Assembly (NCBI GenBank): GCA_964631265.1
Contig: CAZVWW010000012.1
Coordinates: 1-33,887, forward strand
Direction of reading: 5' to 3'
Length of the DNA stretch: 33,887 bases
DNA from: CAZVWW01 sp964631265
GTDB lineage: Bacteria > Thermotogota > Thermotogae > MWEM01
Numbering within the stretch: the stretch's first letter is position 1; each line of letters starts with the position of its first letter. Below the pieces are notes generated by a model that was given only the letters and a program-made list of their open reading frames with translations, was not told the DNA's origin and did no database searches. Made by a program: the position numbers and the translations under genes. Positions 33,639 to 33,887 of the stretch are shown piece after piece.

Positions 33639-33650
33639 TAAATTCCTCCC

Positions 33651-33683
33651 AAAAAAAGAACCCCCCTATTGTTATAGGGGGGT
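33651..33683 (-). terminator. Terminator/attenuator between sugar-binding-protein gene and GH13 gene
   Basis: A 9-bp stem CCCCCCTAT/ATAGGGGGG with a 4-nt loop. The minus strand reads into TTCTTTTTTT. It sits 17 nt after the binding-protein stop and 13 nt before the GH13 start codon. No promoter fits between, so it probably lowers downstream expression instead of ending the operon. Confidence 0.88.
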
Positions 33684-33699
33684 ATGTTTGACCTAAGAC

Positions 33700-33887
33700 T
33701 TATTCAAAAACGGGTTCAAAACCTGTTACTTCTGCAATATCAAGTGCGAGTTCCTCGAGTGTCCCCATCGGATCATTGGATTCACCACTGATGATCTTGT
33801 GAACTGCCTTGAAGAAGAGCGTTGATACTTCATTGTAATTTGGTGCTGAAGCTGTTGAAGGTCTTGCAACTGCGTTGGTGAATACAT
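33700..33887 (-). CDS. C-terminal end of a sugar ABC transporter solute-binding protein (partial)
   Basis: The last 62 codons of a gene that enters from the right edge, ending TAA at 33700. The readable end includes ARPSTASAPNYNEVSTLFF, then KAVHKIISGESNDPMGTLEEL. This is the usual C-terminus of MalE/UgpB-type (cluster D) sugar-binding proteins (RP..P.Y..VS..F..AV..I..G). The fold and mature protein lie outside the window. As the first visible gene of the GH13-pgmB-GH65 unit, it probably captures the disaccharide these enzymes use. The permease genes are not seen; they may lie upstream. Confidence 0.75.
   Translation of the reverse strand, partial: VFTNAVARPSTASAPNYNEVSTLFFKAVHKIISGESNDPMGTLEELALDIAEVTGFEPVFE

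Overview
The window is a compact stretch of a bacterial chromosome: short gaps, frequent start/stop overlaps, strong GGAGG ribosome sites, and several TTG/GTG starts. The gene mix (Opp/Dpp-type ABC operon, a DUF4384/PEGA surface protein, GH65 phosphorolysis, DUF3343 beside recJ/ruvX) fits a Thermotogota member, perhaps a mesophilic or moderately thermophilic one (Kosmotoga/Mesotoga-like). This is an inference from gene content; a Firmicute or other deep-branching Gram-positive-like lineage is not excluded. No phage, transposase, CRISPR or rRNA was seen.

Layout. 1-3053 (-): most of the condensin gene smc, with its own promoter. 3204-8718 (-): a five-gene Opp/Dpp ABC importer (SBP, two permeases, two ATPases), with a strong UUCG-loop hairpin between the SBP gene and the permeases. 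8968-10123 (+): a DppA-type D-aminopeptidase and a small coiled-coil protein. 10176-14714: lysA (-), a cytoplasmic-looking NlpC/P60 endopeptidase (+), and a flippase-like UPF0104 membrane protein followed by nagA (-). Together with the transporter these look like a cell-wall peptide and amino-sugar recycling neighbourhood, similar in parts list to Bacillus dpp-ykf.

14863-19759 (+): an unusually long RecJ whose C-terminal half reads as a decayed RecQ-like helicase, then a DUF3343 protein, a RuvX/YqgF with an extra ~90-residue tail whose stop codon lies inside a tRNA-Arg(CCG) gene, then a divergent nucleosidase. 19749-24965 (-): an ECF sigma factor, a YgiQ-type radical SAM protein, L-threonine 3-dehydrogenase and PBP2, arranged as one overlapping operon. 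25078-28726 (-): HU, a five-repeat PEGA envelope protein and HtrA, each closed by a clear intrinsic terminator. 28727-29058 is a structured non-coding spacer with a 28-bp inverted repeat. 29059-33887 (-): a disaccharide operon (sugar-binding protein C-terminus, GH13 glucosidase, beta-phosphoglucomutase, GH65 phosphorylase) that would convert an imported alpha-disaccharide to glucose and glucose-6-phosphate.

A recurring regulatory theme is an extended -10 promoter, TGNTATAAT, in front of most transcription units, usually without a recognisable -35. The most interesting candidates are the RecJ/pseudo-RecQ fusion, the ruvX-tRNA overlap, the face-to-face lysA/NlpC promoters and the large inverted repeat upstream of htrA.
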